From Clostridia bacterium (lineage in GTDB: Bacteria; Bacillota_A; Clostridia; Christensenellales; Borkfalkiaceae), in NCBI GenBank assembly GCA_017462505.1, contig JAFTQY010000059.1, forward strand, positions 1-7,831: a stretch of DNA of 7,831 nt. Reading direction: 5' to 3'. Below the pieces are notes generated by a model, which saw only the letters and a program-made list of their open reading frames with translations, had not been told where the DNA came from and ran no database searches. Positions within the stretch are counted from its first letter, which is position 1, and each line of letters starts with the position of its first letter. Shown in pieces: positions 6,780-7,831 of this stretch. A program made the position numbers and the translations under genes.

Positions 6780-6808
6780 ATTATAGCATATTTTGTTGCC
6801 AAAAGCAA
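6780..6808 (-). promoter_or_regulatory. Promoter of the metallophosphoesterase gene
   Basis: On the minus strand a perfect TATAAT (6780-6785) with an extended -10 TG (TGC just before it) lies 17 bp from TTGCTT (6803-6808). Transcription would start about 17 nt before the start codon. The -35 sequence and spacing are identical to the serS promoter. Confidence 0.75.
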
Positions 6809-6818
6809 GAGAATAATC

Positions 6819-6854
6819 AAAAAACACTCTCGCCTGCAAATCGAGAGTGTTTTT
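6819..6854 (-). terminator. Intrinsic terminator of gyrA
   Basis: A GC-containing stem CACTCTCG/CGAGAGTG (6825-6832 with 6842-6849) has a 9-nt loop. It is flanked by A-T pairs and, on the minus strand, followed by TTTTTTGATT. Weaker outer pairing continues with AATAATC (6812-6818) and GATTATT (6856-6862) across a one-base bulge. It begins 19 bp beyond the gyrA stop codon and separates gyrA from the phosphoesterase promoter. Confidence 0.9.
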
Positions 6855-6872
6855 CGATTATTTCAAAATAGA

Positions 6873-7831
6873 TTATTCTTCGTCTGCGGGCGTTTCGTCA
6901 ACGACTTCGTCGTCCAAAACTACCGTTTCTTCCGTATCTTCGGTATCGTCAACGCCTTCCGCCAAATCCTCGGGGCTAAGGTCCGCCGCCGTTTCCTCGG
7001 GCTCTTCTACTTCCGCCTCGTCGTCACGCTCGGTGATATCGACGGTAGCAATCGTGCTGTCCTTAACATTCATAACGCGTACGCCGCGCGTACTTCTGCC
7101 GATACAGCTGATCGTGTCCGCGTGCATACGGATAATCGTGCCGCCCATCGTGATAATCATAATATCGTCGTTGTCGGTGACGGGTTTCAGGCTGACCAAA
7201 TCGCCCGTCTTTTCGTTGAACACGCCTGCCTTGATACCCTTACCGCCGCGGCTCTGCAAACGGTAATCGTCGATCTTCGAGCGCTTCCCGTAGCCCAGCG
7301 ACGTCAGCGTGAACAGATCGAACGCAGGGTCAATGATCAGCATATCCACGACGATATCGCCTTTGCCCAGCGTGATCGCCTTAACGCCTTGCGTGCCGCG
7401 CCCCGTAGGACGTACGTCCGTTTCAGCAAAGCGGATACACTTACCGCCGCGCGACGCGATCAAAATTTCGTCCTCGCCCGTCGTGAACCGTACCGCGATC
7501 AAGCGGTCGTGTTCTTGCAATTTAATAGCGATTTTACCGTTTCTGGGGATACGCTTAAATTCGTCGGTGTGCGTTTTCTTAATCAAACCGTTTTCGGTCG
7601 CCATAACGAGGTATCCCGTACCGTTTTCAAGAACGGGCAACACCGCCTCGATCTTTTCGCCCTGGTCAAGCTGCACGATATTGACGATCGCGCGCCCGCG
7701 CGCCGTTCTGTTCGCCTCGGGAATTTCGTAACCCTTGATCGAATACACTTTGCCTTTGGACGAGAACAACAAAATAGGATCGTGCGTGCAGCAGACGAAC
7801 ATCTTTTCAACGTAGTCCTCTTCCTTCGTGC
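6873..7831 (-). CDS. gyrA: DNA gyrase subunit A, C-terminal domain and tail (partial)
   Basis: The last 318 residues of GyrA are visible, and the gene begins beyond the right edge. GyrA is the breakage-reunion subunit of the A2B2 gyrase that introduces negative supercoils using ATP. The catalytic tyrosine and N-terminal domain are outside the window. The visible part starts TKEEDYVEKMFVCCTHD, which aligns with the segment just after the canonical GyrA box. It continues as the DNA-wrapping beta-pinwheel, whose blade signatures include SSKGKVYSIKGYEIPEA, GRGTQGVKAI and GRSTRGVRV. QSRGGKG (7236-7256) is a second, near-canonical box in a later blade, which I recall as usual in Firmicutes GyrA. 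The last 50 or so residues form an Asp/Glu-rich acidic tail ending VDETPADEE, as in many GyrA proteins. The C-terminal motifs favour GyrA over ParC. An ATG at 7802 is internal Met, not a start. Confidence 0.95.
   Translation of the reverse strand, partial: TKEEDYVEKMFVCCTHDPILLFSSKGKVYSIKGYEIPEANRTARGRAIVNIVQLDQGEKIEAVLPVLENGTGYLVMATENGLIKKTHTDEFKRIPRNGKIAIKLQEHDRLIAVRFTTGEDEILIASRGGKCIRFAETDVRPTGRGTQGVKAITLGKGDIVVDMLIIDPAFDLFTLTSLGYGKRSKIDDYRLQSRGGKGIKAGVFNEKTGDLVSLKPVTDNDDIMIITMGGTIIRMHADTISCIGRSTRGVRVMNVKDSTIATVDITERDDEAEVEEPEETAADLSPEDLAEGVDDTEDTEETVVLDDEVVDETPADEE

Noticed and set aside
6847..7266. Ser/Thr-rich open frame on the plus strand opposite gyrA
   Set aside because: The serine richness is the antisense reading of the GyrA acidic tail and its codons; it starts inside the terminator hairpin.
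1..7831. A novel defence, mobile or biosynthetic system
   Set aside because: All six genes match known housekeeping or widespread families, intergenic gaps are short and filled by promoters or terminators, and no integrase, transposase, repeat array or toxin-antitoxin pair is visible.

Overview
The window is an ordinary housekeeping stretch of a bacterial chromosome. It most likely comes from a Clostridia-type Firmicute with balanced base composition, probably an uncultured or gut lineage. This placement rests on protein style only: a GyrA C-terminal domain with a second QSRGGKG box and a long acidic tail, a Firmicutes-style DEDDh exonuclease beginning FFDIEC, an Exp7/CtpE-like P-type ATPase with a PSGL helix-4 motif, and consensus TATAAT promoters with purine-rich ribosome binding sites. 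No species can be named. No mobile element, CRISPR array, tRNA or rRNA gene was seen.

Layout, left to right. (1) The 5' part of an RsmF/NOL1-NOP2-Sun RNA cytosine-5 methyltransferase gene (minus strand, 1-308, runs off the left edge). (2) A DEDDh exonuclease with a C-terminal BRCT-like domain (minus, 329-1285), 20 bp upstream of (1) and probably co-transcribed with it. (3) serS, seryl-tRNA synthetase (minus, 1414-2703). A hairpin lies between serS and the exonuclease gene. (4) A 212-bp divergent control region with a promoter on each strand and an 11-bp inverted repeat flanking the serS promoter. (5) An Exp7/CtpE-like P-type cation ATPase (plus, 2916-5537). (6) A bidirectional terminator. (7) A lipoprotein-type metallophosphoesterase (minus, 5632-6756) with its own promoter. 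(8) A strong terminator, then the 3' part of gyrA (minus, 6873-7831, runs off the right edge).

All genes except the ATPase read on the minus strand, in the order gyrA, phosphoesterase, serS, exonuclease, rsmF. gyrA and serS often lie near the replication origin in Firmicutes. The window may therefore be origin-proximal, with the origin beyond the right edge and the ATPase the only gene facing the fork. Functionally it holds supercoiling (GyrA), tRNA charging (SerRS), RNA modification (RsmF-like), nucleic-acid processing (exonuclease), ion transport (ATPase) and a surface phosphoesterase. Each unit appears separately controlled, apart from exonuclease-rsmF. I found no convincing undescribed system. 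The points most worth checking are the SerRS type, the ATPase ion-site substitution, the phosphoesterase metal-site substitution and the inverted repeat around the serS promoter.
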